Below, in pieces: positions 1 through 5,756 of a DNA stretch of 7,015 bases. Origin of the DNA: Sphingomonadales bacterium UBA658 (GTDB lineage: Bacteria; Pseudomonadota; Alphaproteobacteria; Sphingomonadales; Sphingomonadaceae). The DNA is taken from the NCBI GenBank assembly GCA_002299195.1, contig DBOA01000121.1, positions 1 to 7,015 on the forward strand, read 5' to 3'. Each line of letters opens with the position of its first letter. The first letter of the stretch is position 1. A model generated the notes under the pieces. The model had not been told where the DNA came from and searched no databases. It saw only the letters and a program-made list of their open reading frames with translations. The position numbers and the translations under genes were made by a program.

Positions 1-447
1 TTGGCGCGCTTGCGCAAACGCTATCGCAGGGTATCGATTGAACGCGTCGTGTCGGGACCGGGCTTGGGTGACCTCTACGAAACGCTAGCCGCTATCGAAG
101 GCCGCGCGGTTCAGCAATATGATGACAAGACGCTCTGGCAAATGGGCATGTCCGGTGAGGATAGCCTTGCCGCGGCGGCTGTTGACCGTTTTTGCCTGTC
201 GCTGGGCAGCGTTGCGGGTGACATCACGCTCGCTCAAGGCGGCTTTGCAGGGGTCGTCATCGCAGGTGGCCTAGGGCTGCGTATCAAGGACAGTCTTGTC
301 CGTTCAGGCTTTGCCGAACGTTTCCGCGCCAAAGGCCGCTTTGAAGGATTGATGGCGTCAATTCCCGTTAAACTCATCACCCATCCGCAGCCCGGCCTTT
401 TCGGCGCAGCGGCGGCCTATGCCCAGCAATATATCGAGAAAGAATAG
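1..447 (+). CDS. glk: glucokinase, C-terminal part (5' end outside window)
   Basis: This is the 3' part of an ATP-dependent glucokinase of the bacterial Glk family, which phosphorylates glucose to glucose 6-phosphate in the cytoplasm. The frame is open from base 1, so the first TTG is an internal Leu codon, not a start. About 148 residues remain of a family usually near 320. Family signatures are ERVVSGPGL (about residues 14-22), the nucleotide-fold segment GVVIAGGLGLRI (about 84-95), and a C-terminal tail of FRAKGRFEGLMASIPVKLI type followed by GLFGAAAAY. The catalytic Asp region and the N-terminal ATP-binding half lie upstream of the window. The TAG stop is three bases before the eda start, so the two are surely co-transcribed, which fits an Entner-Doudoroff operon. 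No frameshift is seen. Confidence in the family is high from the SGPGL and AGGL motifs and from the neighbours. Confidence 0.9.
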   Translation: MARLRKRYRRVSIERVVSGPGLGDLYETLAAIEGRAVQQYDDKTLWQMGMSGEDSLAAAAVDRFCLSLGSVAGDITLAQGGFAGVVIAGGLGLRIKDSLVRSGFAERFRAKGRFEGLMASIPVKLITHPQPGLFGAAAAYAQQYIEKE

Positions 448-450
448 CCC

Positions 451-1065
451 ATGACGCCCGTTGAAAAAATCATGCGCACCGCGCCCGTTATCCCCGTTCT
501 GGTGATCGAAGATGCGGCGCATGCACGCGCAATAGCTGAGGCATTGGTCGCAGGCGGTTTGCCGGTGCTAGAGGTCACGCTGCGCACGGCCGCGGCATTG
601 GATGCCATTGCCGAAATGAAGAAAGTGCCGGGCGCAATTGTTGGTGCAGGCACCGTTGTTGATGTGGCAGGCCTCGACAGCGCAATCGCGGCTGGCGCGG
701 AGTTTATCGTTTCGCCTGGCCTGACCGACAATTTGGGCAAAGCCGCCATTGCCAAGAATATTCCGTTTCTGCCCGGCGTCGCAAGCGCGGGCGATATCAT
801 GCGCGGACTTGATCTGGGCCTGACACATTTCAAATTCTTCCCGGCGGAAGCAAATGGCGGGCTACCTGCGCTGAAATCGCTTATCGGCCCATTTGGTCAA
901 TGCAAATTCTGCCCGACCGGCGGCATCAAACAGGAAACGGCCGCAGACTGGCTCGCGGTTCCCGAAATTTTATGTGTTGGTGGAAGCTGGCTTGTTGGTA
1001 AAGGCGTTCCTGATGTTGCCGCGATAGAATCTGCAGCGCGGGCAGCATCGGCATTACGCAACTAA
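451..1065 (+). CDS. eda: KDPG aldolase (2-keto-3-deoxy-6-phosphogluconate aldolase)
   Basis: The enzyme cleaves 2-keto-3-deoxy-6-phosphogluconate into pyruvate and glyceraldehyde 3-phosphate, the last specific step of the Entner-Doudoroff pathway. It is a cytoplasmic class I aldolase with a TIM-barrel fold. The 204 residues match the family's full length. Visible active-site elements are EVTLRT with Glu41 and Arg45 (Glu45 and Arg49 in E. coli), the Schiff-base lysine Lys128 in THFKFFPAE (Lys133 in E. coli), and the phosphate-binding CPTGGI segment around 154-159 followed by GGSWL near 177-181. The ATG at 451 lies three bases after the glk stop, with a modest purine-rich GAGAAAG about eight bases upstream. 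The MTPVEKIM start is usual for the family. Many Eda proteins also act on 4-hydroxy-2-oxoglutarate, and that activity cannot be judged here. Nothing is truncated. Confidence 0.97.
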   Translation: MTPVEKIMRTAPVIPVLVIEDAAHARAIAEALVAGGLPVLEVTLRTAAALDAIAEMKKVPGAIVGAGTVVDVAGLDSAIAAGAEFIVSPGLTDNLGKAAIAKNIPFLPGVASAGDIMRGLDLGLTHFKFFPAEANGGLPALKSLIGPFGQCKFCPTGGIKQETAADWLAVPEILCVGGSWLVGKGVPDVAAIESAARAASALRN

Positions 1066-1081
1066 CGGAGACGCAAGGCAC

Positions 1082-1789
1082 ATGGCCGAAGAAATTGAAT
1101 GGTGGGACTTTGACGCAGCAGAAGATTTGATCGATGCTGTTGTCGGCGACGTCAGCTTCATCATCGAAAGTGCACTTGATGCCCGAGGCCAAGCGTTGGT
1201 TGCGTTCCCCGGCGGTTCGACACCAAAGCCTATTTTGGAAAAGCTGGCACAGGCCAATATCCGTTGGAAAAGTGTTACAATCATTCCGACCGACGACCGG
1301 TTGGTTCCGGTCGACAATGCGCTGTCGAATGTTGCGATGATTGCAAAGATATTTATTTCGAAAGGCGCGCGCGTGTTGCCGATCACCAGCGATGCGGCGG
1401 ACTATAAACTGGCCGGAGGGGCAGCAAACGCCCGGCTGGCGGACTTGCATTGGCCACCCGATCTTGTTTGGCTGGGTATGGGCACGGATGGGCATACCGC
1501 GTCGATATTCCCGGGACCTGACCTCGAAACCGCTCTTGAAGGTGGCAAAGATGTGCGCGCCGTTGGTGTTGCGCCAGACCCGCTCCCGCCCGAAGCTGCG
1601 GTCAACCGGGTGACTTTGACAGCATCTGCAATCGGTACCGCGCGCACGGCGATATTGGTGATCAATGGCGCAGAGAAGCGTGCCGTGCTTGAGGCCGCGA
1701 TTGAGCAGGGAGGTAAGTCAGCTTACCCCGTTGGCCGCGTGCTCGACAAGATTGCCGTCCCCGTCGACATATATTGCTTGGATGATTGA
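1082..1789 (+). CDS. pgl: 6-phosphogluconolactonase (Pgl/DevB type)
   Basis: The enzyme hydrolyses 6-phosphogluconolactone to 6-phosphogluconate, linking glucose-6-phosphate dehydrogenase to 6-phosphogluconate dehydratase. The 235 residues are normal for the DevB-type family, which shares its fold with glucosamine-6-phosphate isomerase. Motifs in order are AFPGGSTPK (41-49), the TDDRLVP segment (70-76, usually DER in relatives), the signature LGMGTDGHTASIFPG (131-145), NRVTLT (175-180) and GAEKRAVLEAA near 196-206. The signature His138 is the general base position in this family. The start at 1082 follows eda by 16 bases, with CGGAG at 1066-1070 as a somewhat distant ribosome binding site (11 bases). 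It ends the operon, because the next gene is convergent with one base between the stop codons. No intrinsic terminator is visible at the junction. Confidence 0.95.
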   Translation: MAEEIEWWDFDAAEDLIDAVVGDVSFIIESALDARGQALVAFPGGSTPKPILEKLAQANIRWKSVTIIPTDDRLVPVDNALSNVAMIAKIFISKGARVLPITSDAADYKLAGGAANARLADLHWPPDLVWLGMGTDGHTASIFPGPDLETALEGGKDVRAVGVAPDPLPPEAAVNRVTLTASAIGTARTAILVINGAEKRAVLEAAIEQGGKSAYPVGRVLDKIAVPVDIYCLDD

Positions 1790-1790
1790 T

Positions 1791-2180
1791 TTAAATGCCG
1801 CGTAGTTTGCCAGGTGGGGGCAGCGTCGAGTTTAGCTTTTGAAGATAAAGGGGCAGTTCGCGCACGCCGGGCTTGGCGGGCTTGCGCGCGTCTTTCGGAT
1901 TGATTGGGTGATCAAACGCAATTCCCACACGGCCGTCTGTTACCCATGCAATGTGACCGCTGACCCAACCGATGCTGTGCAACTTTATCTCCACCGGTTC
2001 ACCGCGCGGTGCATCTGTTGGGATTTCAGCCATCAGTCCGCCGGCTGATACGTTGCGAATGCGCACTTCGCGCTCATTTTTTGTGTTGGAAAAGCGCAGA
2101 ACCGCCTTCAGAAAAAGGCTGTCGCGATCCATGTTCCGCTTTGCAGCCGACATGTTAAGTTCGCCGAATGTGTCATTCAT
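1791..2180 (-). CDS. PilZ-domain protein (candidate c-di-GMP receptor)
   Basis: This small soluble protein of about 129 residues is essentially one PilZ domain. PilZ domains bind cyclic di-GMP and usually control motility, exopolysaccharide or cell-surface traits. With the start at 2180, the binding signature is visible: RNMDR (residues 15-19) fits the RxxxR loop, and NVSAGG (43-48) fits the [D/N]xSxxG motif 24 residues later. The domain continues through the β-strand segments VEIKLHSIGWVSGHIAWV and GRVGIAFD. The frame stays open up to ATG 2294, but the extra 38 residues look like translated non-coding DNA. The ATG at 2180 has GGTG seven bases upstream. ATG 2153 has no Shine-Dalgarno, and ATG 2132 would remove the first Arg of RxxxR. 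No signal peptide or membrane segment is seen. The target is unknown, and there is no neighbouring cyclase or phosphodiesterase. Confidence 0.85.
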   Translation of the reverse strand: MNDTFGELNMSAAKRNMDRDSLFLKAVLRFSNTKNEREVRIRNVSAGGLMAEIPTDAPRGEPVEIKLHSIGWVSGHIAWVTDGRVGIAFDHPINPKDARKPAKPGVRELPLYLQKLNSTLPPPGKLRGI

Positions 2181-2281
2181 AATGCAGCACCAAGCACAGA
2201 ATTGGGAATAATTCAGGCTTGGACAATGCCACCCAAGTGTAGCCAAAAGGTTAATTCGCGGATCAACCTGATGGATTTCAT

Positions 2282-2298
2282 ATGGTTGCATCAACCAT
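2282..2298. repeat. perfect 7-bp inverted repeat with 3-base spacer
   Basis: ATGGTTG-CAT-CAACCAT is a perfect inverted repeat between the dksA stop and the PilZ gene. It is immediately followed by an 8-bp palindrome, ATGATCAT, at 2297-2304. On the - strand it lies about 20 bases after the dksA stop codon. No T-run follows, so it is not a typical intrinsic terminator. It could stabilise the dksA mRNA 3' end or be an operator for the PilZ gene. The function is an inference. Confidence 0.45.
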
Positions 2299-2318
2299 GA
2301 TCATTGAACGTCGCGGTG

Positions 2319-2783
2319 TTAGTCGTCGCGCGAAACGCGTTCCTGCCGTTCGTGTCGTTCCTGCGCCTCAAGCGTCATTGTTGCGATGGGGCGGGCACGC
2401 AGACGGGCAAGTGAAATCGGCTCGCCAGTTACCTGACAATAACCATATTCGCCTTCGGTGATGCGGCGAAGTGCGGATTCGATTTTGGAGATCAATTTGC
2501 GTTGACGGTCGCGGGTTCGCAATTCGATTCCCCAGTCCGTTTCGCTCGATGCGCGGTCGTTCAGATCAGGTTCGCGCATAGGGCCATCCTGAAGCTGATT
2601 CAGCGTGCCTTGCGATTCCGCCAAGATACTATTTTTCCAGTCAACCAACTGTTTTTCAAAATATTTCAGTTGACGATCGTTCATGAACGGCTCGTCGTCG
2701 CTGGGGATATATGAAGGGTCAATATCGTAACCGGAATTGTTAAATTCTCCGGTATTCTTTTGAGGCTCGGCGCTTGCGCCCAT
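2319..2783 (-). CDS. dksA: DksA/TraR-family RNA polymerase-binding transcription factor
   Basis: DksA binds the secondary channel of RNA polymerase and, with ppGpp, adjusts transcription of rRNA, ribosomal and biosynthetic promoters during starvation. At 154 residues it is close to the E. coli protein (151). A charged N-terminal tail (1-33) precedes a coiled coil (about 35-110). The tip keeps the key residues DLNDRA, with Asp73, Asp76 and Ala78 matching Asp71, Asp74 and Ala76 of E. coli. The C-terminal globular part starts at EYGYCQVTGEPISLARL and ends in a charged helix. The four zinc positions are Cys116, Thr119, Thr137 and Ala140, so only one cysteine is kept and zinc binding in the classical way is unlikely. 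Cysteine-poor DksA proteins are known in alphaproteobacteria and in Pseudomonas DksA2. The ATG at 2783 is fixed by a strong ribosome binding site. The gene is divergent from serS and lies upstream of the PilZ gene on the same strand. Confidence 0.9.
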   Translation of the reverse strand: MGASAEPQKNTGEFNNSGYDIDPSYIPSDDEPFMNDRQLKYFEKQLVDWKNSILAESQGTLNQLQDGPMREPDLNDRASSETDWGIELRTRDRQRKLISKIESALRRITEGEYGYCQVTGEPISLARLRARPIATMTLEAQERHERQERVSRDD

Positions 2784-2791
2784 GTTAGATT

Positions 2792-2800
2792 CTCCACCTC
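2792..2800 (-). promoter_or_regulatory. strong ribosome binding site of dksA
   Basis: Read on the - strand the bases are GAGGTGGAG, eight bases before the ATG at 2783. This is the clearest Shine-Dalgarno in the window. It selects this ATG over the internal ATG at codon 34. Confidence 0.75.
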
Positions 2801-2852
2801 TGGCGGGCCCCGCAAAACCAAGGTTGCCGCGTCCAAATCCACTCTCGCCGGC

Positions 2853-2881
2853 GCTATAGACTCACGTCAAAACCCGCACAA
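2853..2881 (-). promoter_or_regulatory. candidate sigma-70-type promoter of dksA
   Basis: On the - strand TTGTGC (2881-2876) and TATAGC (2858-2853) are separated by 17 bases. This is a plausible but imperfect housekeeping promoter that would give a 5' untranslated region of roughly 60 bases. A second TTGACG (a good -35 match) lies just downstream of TTGTGC, but it has no -10 element at suitable spacing. The call is from consensus matching by eye only. Confidence 0.3.
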
Positions 2882-2988
2882 GCGGCAAATGTTACAGAAA
2901 GTCATGGAATGCATAAAAGCTGTGGAAACGGTGCGCCTTCATAAATTCCGCCGCTCTAAACAGCCCCAAGAATGAAAAGGTCCAGATT

Positions 2989-3081
2989 ATGTCCGTACGC
3001 ATGGCTTTCGCGAAATTATTTGCATGCCCTTTTTCGTTGCGAAACCGATGCGCGAACGGCATAGCCAGCCACCATGCATGA
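2989..3081 (+). CDS. possible 30-residue leader peptide overlapping the serS start
   Basis: A short ORF starts at ATG 2989, eight bases after AAAAGG (2975-2980), a good Shine-Dalgarno. It encodes 30 residues beginning MSVRMAFAKLF and ends with TGA at 3079-3081, five bases past the first base of the serS ATG at 3074. It therefore overlaps serS by 8 bases in another frame. serS itself has no purine-rich ribosome binding site (the preceding bases are AGCCAGCCACC), so translation of this ORF could deliver ribosomes to serS by termination-reinitiation. The peptide contains three Ser codons (TCC, TCG, AGC) but no run of them, so classical attenuation is not evident. It is basic (five Arg, one Lys) with two cysteines and matches no family I recognise. 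Chance occurrence is quite possible for an ORF this short. Confidence 0.35.
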   Translation: MSVRMAFAKLFACPFSLRNRCANGIASHHA

Positions 3082-4354
3082 CCTAAAATATATCCGCGAA
3101 AATCCGCAAGCCTTTGACGCCGCCCTTATCCGTAGGGGGTCTACACCCGTTGCTGCATCGGTTCTGGCGCTGGATGAAAATCGCAGGGCCTTGTTGACCG
3201 AAATGCAAAATGCGCAAGCACGACGCAACGAAGCGTCGAAAGCAATTGGCGCTGCCATGGGCAAGGGCGATACCGCGACCGCAGAAGCGCTAAAAGCCGA
3301 AGTTGCTGCATTGAAGGATACATTGCCGGCATTGGAAGAGCAGGAACGCGCGGCAGGCGAAGAATTGGATACGCTGCTCGCCGGGCTGCCCAATTTGCCC
3401 GGTGACGACACGCCAGATGGTGCGGATGAGACCGAAAATGTTGAAATAGCCCGGTGGGGAACCCCGCGCAGTTTTGAATTTGGACCGCGCGATCATGCCG
3501 ATTTGGGCCCAGTACTTGGCCTCGACTTTGAAACAGGCGTTGCGATTTCAGGCGCACGCTTCACCTTCATGCGCGGACAAATGGCGCGGCTTAATCGTGC
3601 GCTTGGTCAGTTCATGCTTGATTACCAAACCGGACAGCGCGGTTACACAGAATGCGCGACGCCCTATCTGGTGCGTCAGGAATCGCTGTTTGGTACCGGA
3701 CAGCTTCCAAAATTTGCCGAAGACAATTTTCAGACGACCGATGGCCGCTGGCTGATCCCAACCGCCGAAGTGTCGTTGACCAATAGCGTGCGCGAACAGA
3801 TTTTGGACGAGAGCACGTTGCCGATCCGTATGACCGCGTTGACGCCCTGTTTCCGTTCCGAAGCCGGCGCGGCGGGACGCGATACGAAAGGCCTGATCCG
3901 CCAACACCAGTTTGAAAAGGTGGAGCTGGTCTCCATCGTTCGCCCCGAAGACAGCGCTGCCGAACATGAACGTATGGTCGAAAGTGCCGAGGGTATCTTG
4001 CAAGCACTTGAGTTGCCCTATCGCAAGATGCTGCTGTGCACGGGTGACATTGGTGCCAGCGCGCGCAGGACCTATGATCTTGAGGTCTGGTTGCCGGGGC
4101 AGGGGCTATACCGTGAAATTTCGAGCTGTTCGAACTGCGGTGACTGGCAGGCGCGCCGTATGAACACGCGCTACCGCCCTGCGGACAGCAAAGGCAATGT
4201 GTTCGTGCACACGTTGAACGGTTCTGGCTTGGCCGTTGGCCGTACGCTGGTTGCCGTCCTTGAAAATCATCAGCAAGCCGACGGCAGTGTGACCGTTCCA
4301 GCCGCGCTGCTGCCATATATGGGCGGCCTGACGAAGCTGGAGATTGCGGCCTGA
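3074..4354 (+). CDS. serS: seryl-tRNA synthetase
   Basis: SerRS charges tRNA-Ser (and tRNA-Sec where present) with serine, using ATP in the cytoplasm. It is a class II synthetase acting as a homodimer. At 426 residues it has the usual bacterial length. The N-terminal MHDLKYIREN start and the long helical arm (about 30-103, rich in Ala, Glu, Lys and Arg) form the tRNA-binding coiled coil. The catalytic domain shows the serine-binding TAE motif (230-232), motif 2 with FRSEAGAAGRDTKGL from 260 and QHQFEKVEL (278-286), EISSCSNCGDWQARR (348-362), and motif 3 GLAVGRTLVAVLEN (385-398) with Arg390. The N-terminus matches the family start exactly, so ATG 3074 is chosen despite having no Shine-Dalgarno. 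A short upstream ORF may supply coupling. The stop overlaps the surE start. No key residue appears to be missing. Confidence 0.98.
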   Translation: MHDLKYIRENPQAFDAALIRRGSTPVAASVLALDENRRALLTEMQNAQARRNEASKAIGAAMGKGDTATAEALKAEVAALKDTLPALEEQERAAGEELDTLLAGLPNLPGDDTPDGADETENVEIARWGTPRSFEFGPRDHADLGPVLGLDFETGVAISGARFTFMRGQMARLNRALGQFMLDYQTGQRGYTECATPYLVRQESLFGTGQLPKFAEDNFQTTDGRWLIPTAEVSLTNSVREQILDESTLPIRMTALTPCFRSEAGAAGRDTKGLIRQHQFEKVELVSIVRPEDSAAEHERMVESAEGILQALELPYRKMLLCTGDIGASARRTYDLEVWLPGQGLYREISSCSNCGDWQARRMNTRYRPADSKGNVFVHTLNGSGLAVGRTLVAVLENHQQADGSVTVPAALLPYMGGLTKLEIAA

Positions 4355-5121
4355 TGCGCATTTTATTGACCAATGATGATGGTGTGAATGCGCCGGGTCT
4401 TAAGGTGTTGGAGGCGATTGCCCGTACTCTGAGCGATGACATCTGGATTGTCGCACCGGCTGAGGAAAATTCCGGCGCGGGTCACTCGCTGACACTGACC
4501 AAGCCTGTCCGCATCCGCCAACATGGCGAAAAACATTATTCGGTTGCGGGGACGCCAACCGATTCTGTGATGCTCGGCATTGGTGTCATCATGAAAGATG
4601 CAAAGCCTGACCTGATTTTGTCCGGCGTCAACCGTGGTGCCAATCTTGGGGATGACATCACTTATTCGGGCACCGTCGCTGCGGCGATGGAAGGGGCGTT
4701 GGCGGGAATCAGGTCCATTGCGCTTAGCCAAGTGTATAGCAAAGAAGGCATGGCGGATTCTGTGCCTTTTTCAGCGGCCGAAGCGTGGGGCGAGCGCGTG
4801 TTGCGTCCGCTATTGGACACGCCGCATACGCCGCGCACGCTAACCAACATCAACTTCCCGCCTTTATTGCCGCAGGATGTCAAAGGCATCAAAGTCGCGC
4901 GGCAGGGGTTCCATGACTATAGCCGCGGTTCGATCGTCAAGGGCACGGATCCACGTGGCTACGACTATTATTGGTTTGGGCTTCATGGAATGGTGCACAC
5001 GCCGGGCCATGATACCGACCTTGAGGTGATTGAGGATGGCTATATCGCAGTGACCCCGCTGCAGCTTGACCTCACCCATAGCGATTCCCTCGCCAATCTT
5101 CGGAGCGCTTACGGCGGATAA
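4354..5121 (+). CDS. surE: 5'/3'-nucleotidase SurE
   Basis: SurE is a metal-dependent phosphatase that dephosphorylates nucleoside monophosphates and, in some species, short polyphosphate. It is linked to stationary-phase survival. The 255 residues match the family. The N-terminal MRILLTNDDG carries the metal-binding Asp8 and Asp9. Ser40 in EENSGAGHSLT and Asn93 in SGVNRGANLGDD complete the conserved site, and SGTVAAAMEG (105-114) follows. The start ATG overlaps the last base of the serS stop (TGATG), with GGAG 11 bases upstream inside serS, so translation is probably coupled. In many proteobacteria surE is followed by pcm (protein-isoaspartate methyltransferase). Here it is followed by a convergent unrelated gene, so surE is the last gene of this transcript. 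No signal peptide is seen. Confidence 0.97.
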   Translation: MRILLTNDDGVNAPGLKVLEAIARTLSDDIWIVAPAEENSGAGHSLTLTKPVRIRQHGEKHYSVAGTPTDSVMLGIGVIMKDAKPDLILSGVNRGANLGDDITYSGTVAAAMEGALAGIRSIALSQVYSKEGMADSVPFSAAEAWGERVLRPLLDTPHTPRTLTNINFPPLLPQDVKGIKVARQGFHDYSRGSIVKGTDPRGYDYYWFGLHGMVHTPGHDTDLEVIEDGYIAVTPLQLDLTHSDSLANLRSAYGG

Positions 5122-5166
5122 GGGAAAACCATTCGCTGCCGCATGCCAGTGAAGTTGCGTTCGGGA

Positions 5167-5673
5167 TCATTTTTCATCCCACTGAAATTCCGCCACATGG
5201 CCAGCCTTCGCAACCGACCAAATGGACTGAAACGCGGCAATCCGCGTGCGTACGGCCTCAATGGATTGCGGCGCCAGAGCAGGCATTGGTACAAATGAAG
5301 CCTCGCAAGTGGTTTTGGCAATCGAGATAAAGGTTTCGGCATCGGCCGGGGTACCCCATGCGTCGGATTCGAAACATTCCACCAAGCGTTCTGCTTGAAG
5401 CAACTGCACAATATGTTCGTCGGGCGTTTGGGCCCGTGACGCGCTGGCGTGACCCGCCTGTTTTGCAATTTCCTGAATATCTGCGGGACTATGTCCTTTT
5501 GCCACCATTCCCCAAAATGCCATTGGCAAGTTCAACCCGGTTTCGACGAAATAATGGATCGCATCATGCGGCGTCACGCCTTTTTTCGGAAAGGTTGCGG
5601 TCTCCGTCGAGCCGTCGTTCCTAACAATAGCGAGAAAATCGCGATCCGTGCCTTTGGTAATTTTGATAATCAT
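5167..5673 (-). CDS. conserved-looking hypothetical protein, 168 aa
   Basis: I do not recognise a characterised family. The 168-residue protein begins MIIKITKGTDRDFLAIVR and then has TATFPKKGVTPHDAIHYFVE (about 25-44), a compact segment with HDAIHYF that looks like a conserved core. An Ala/Gln/Glu-rich helical middle (EIAKQAGHASASRAQ, about 68-82) and EHIVQLLQAERLVECFESDAWG (about 86-107) follow, then a helical C-terminus ending EFQWDEK. No signal peptide or transmembrane segment is visible, so it is probably a soluble cytoplasmic protein. The organised composition, full use of the frame and standalone position between surE (45 bases away, convergent) and rimO (divergent) support it as a real gene. 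The ATG at 5673 has only AGGA about 13 bases upstream, so its ribosome site is weak. I have the impression that similar unknown proteins occur in other sphingomonads, but I could not verify this. Confidence 0.75.
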   Translation of the reverse strand: MIIKITKGTDRDFLAIVRNDGSTETATFPKKGVTPHDAIHYFVETGLNLPMAFWGMVAKGHSPADIQEIAKQAGHASASRAQTPDEHIVQLLQAERLVECFESDAWGTPADAETFISIAKTTCEASFVPMPALAPQSIEAVRTRIAAFQSIWSVAKAGHVAEFQWDEK

Positions 5674-5683
5674 TGTTGGATTG

Positions 5684-5713
5684 TTATCCTGGCGCGCAGC
5701 GCAAATCTATACT
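5684..5713 (+). promoter_or_regulatory. candidate rimO promoter with symmetric -10
   Basis: TATACT at 5708-5713 matches the -10 consensus at five of six positions. TTATCC at 5684-5689 is a weak -35, 18 bases upstream. Transcription would begin near 5720, leaving a short leader before ATG 5742 or 5757. On the opposite strand the overlapping bases 5711-5706 read TATAGA, so the same TATA centre could serve the divergent 168-residue gene. This is consensus matching by eye. Confidence 0.4.
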
Positions 5714-5756
5714 GCCCGTGACAAGCGTGCGGAAACCCGCTATGCGGCCCGCCATC

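Noticed and set aside
926..1495. 189-codon open frame on the - strand across eda and pgl
   Set aside because: It is antisense to two enzymes with intact catalytic motifs. The composition is not protein-like, and there is no ribosome site or homology that I recognise.
2282..2298. Intrinsic terminator for dksA
   Set aside because: The hairpin is perfect, but only seven base pairs with a 3-base loop, and it is not followed by a T-run on the - strand. It is kept as an inverted repeat only.
2760..2975. 71-codon + strand frame across the dksA start, including an internal ATG at 2889
   Set aside because: The first part overlaps dksA and its ribosome site on the other strand. The internal ATG has only a weak AGCGG upstream, and no recognisable protein results.
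2784..3073. Possible T-box, serine riboswitch or tRNA gene in the serS leader
   Set aside because: I found no tRNA-like cloverleaf, no T-box core sequence and no terminator hairpin with a T-run. Only the short ORF and its ribosome site stand out.
3612..4442. 276-codon open frame on the - strand inside serS
   Set aside because: It is fully antisense to the strongly supported serS, its translation is rich in Arg, Ser, Pro and Cys with no family motif, and it spans the serS-surE junction. It is a shadow of codon bias.
5122..5166. Bidirectional terminator between surE and the unknown gene
   Set aside because: The 45-base gap contains no stable GC-rich inverted repeat. A short T-run near 5170 lacks a preceding stem.
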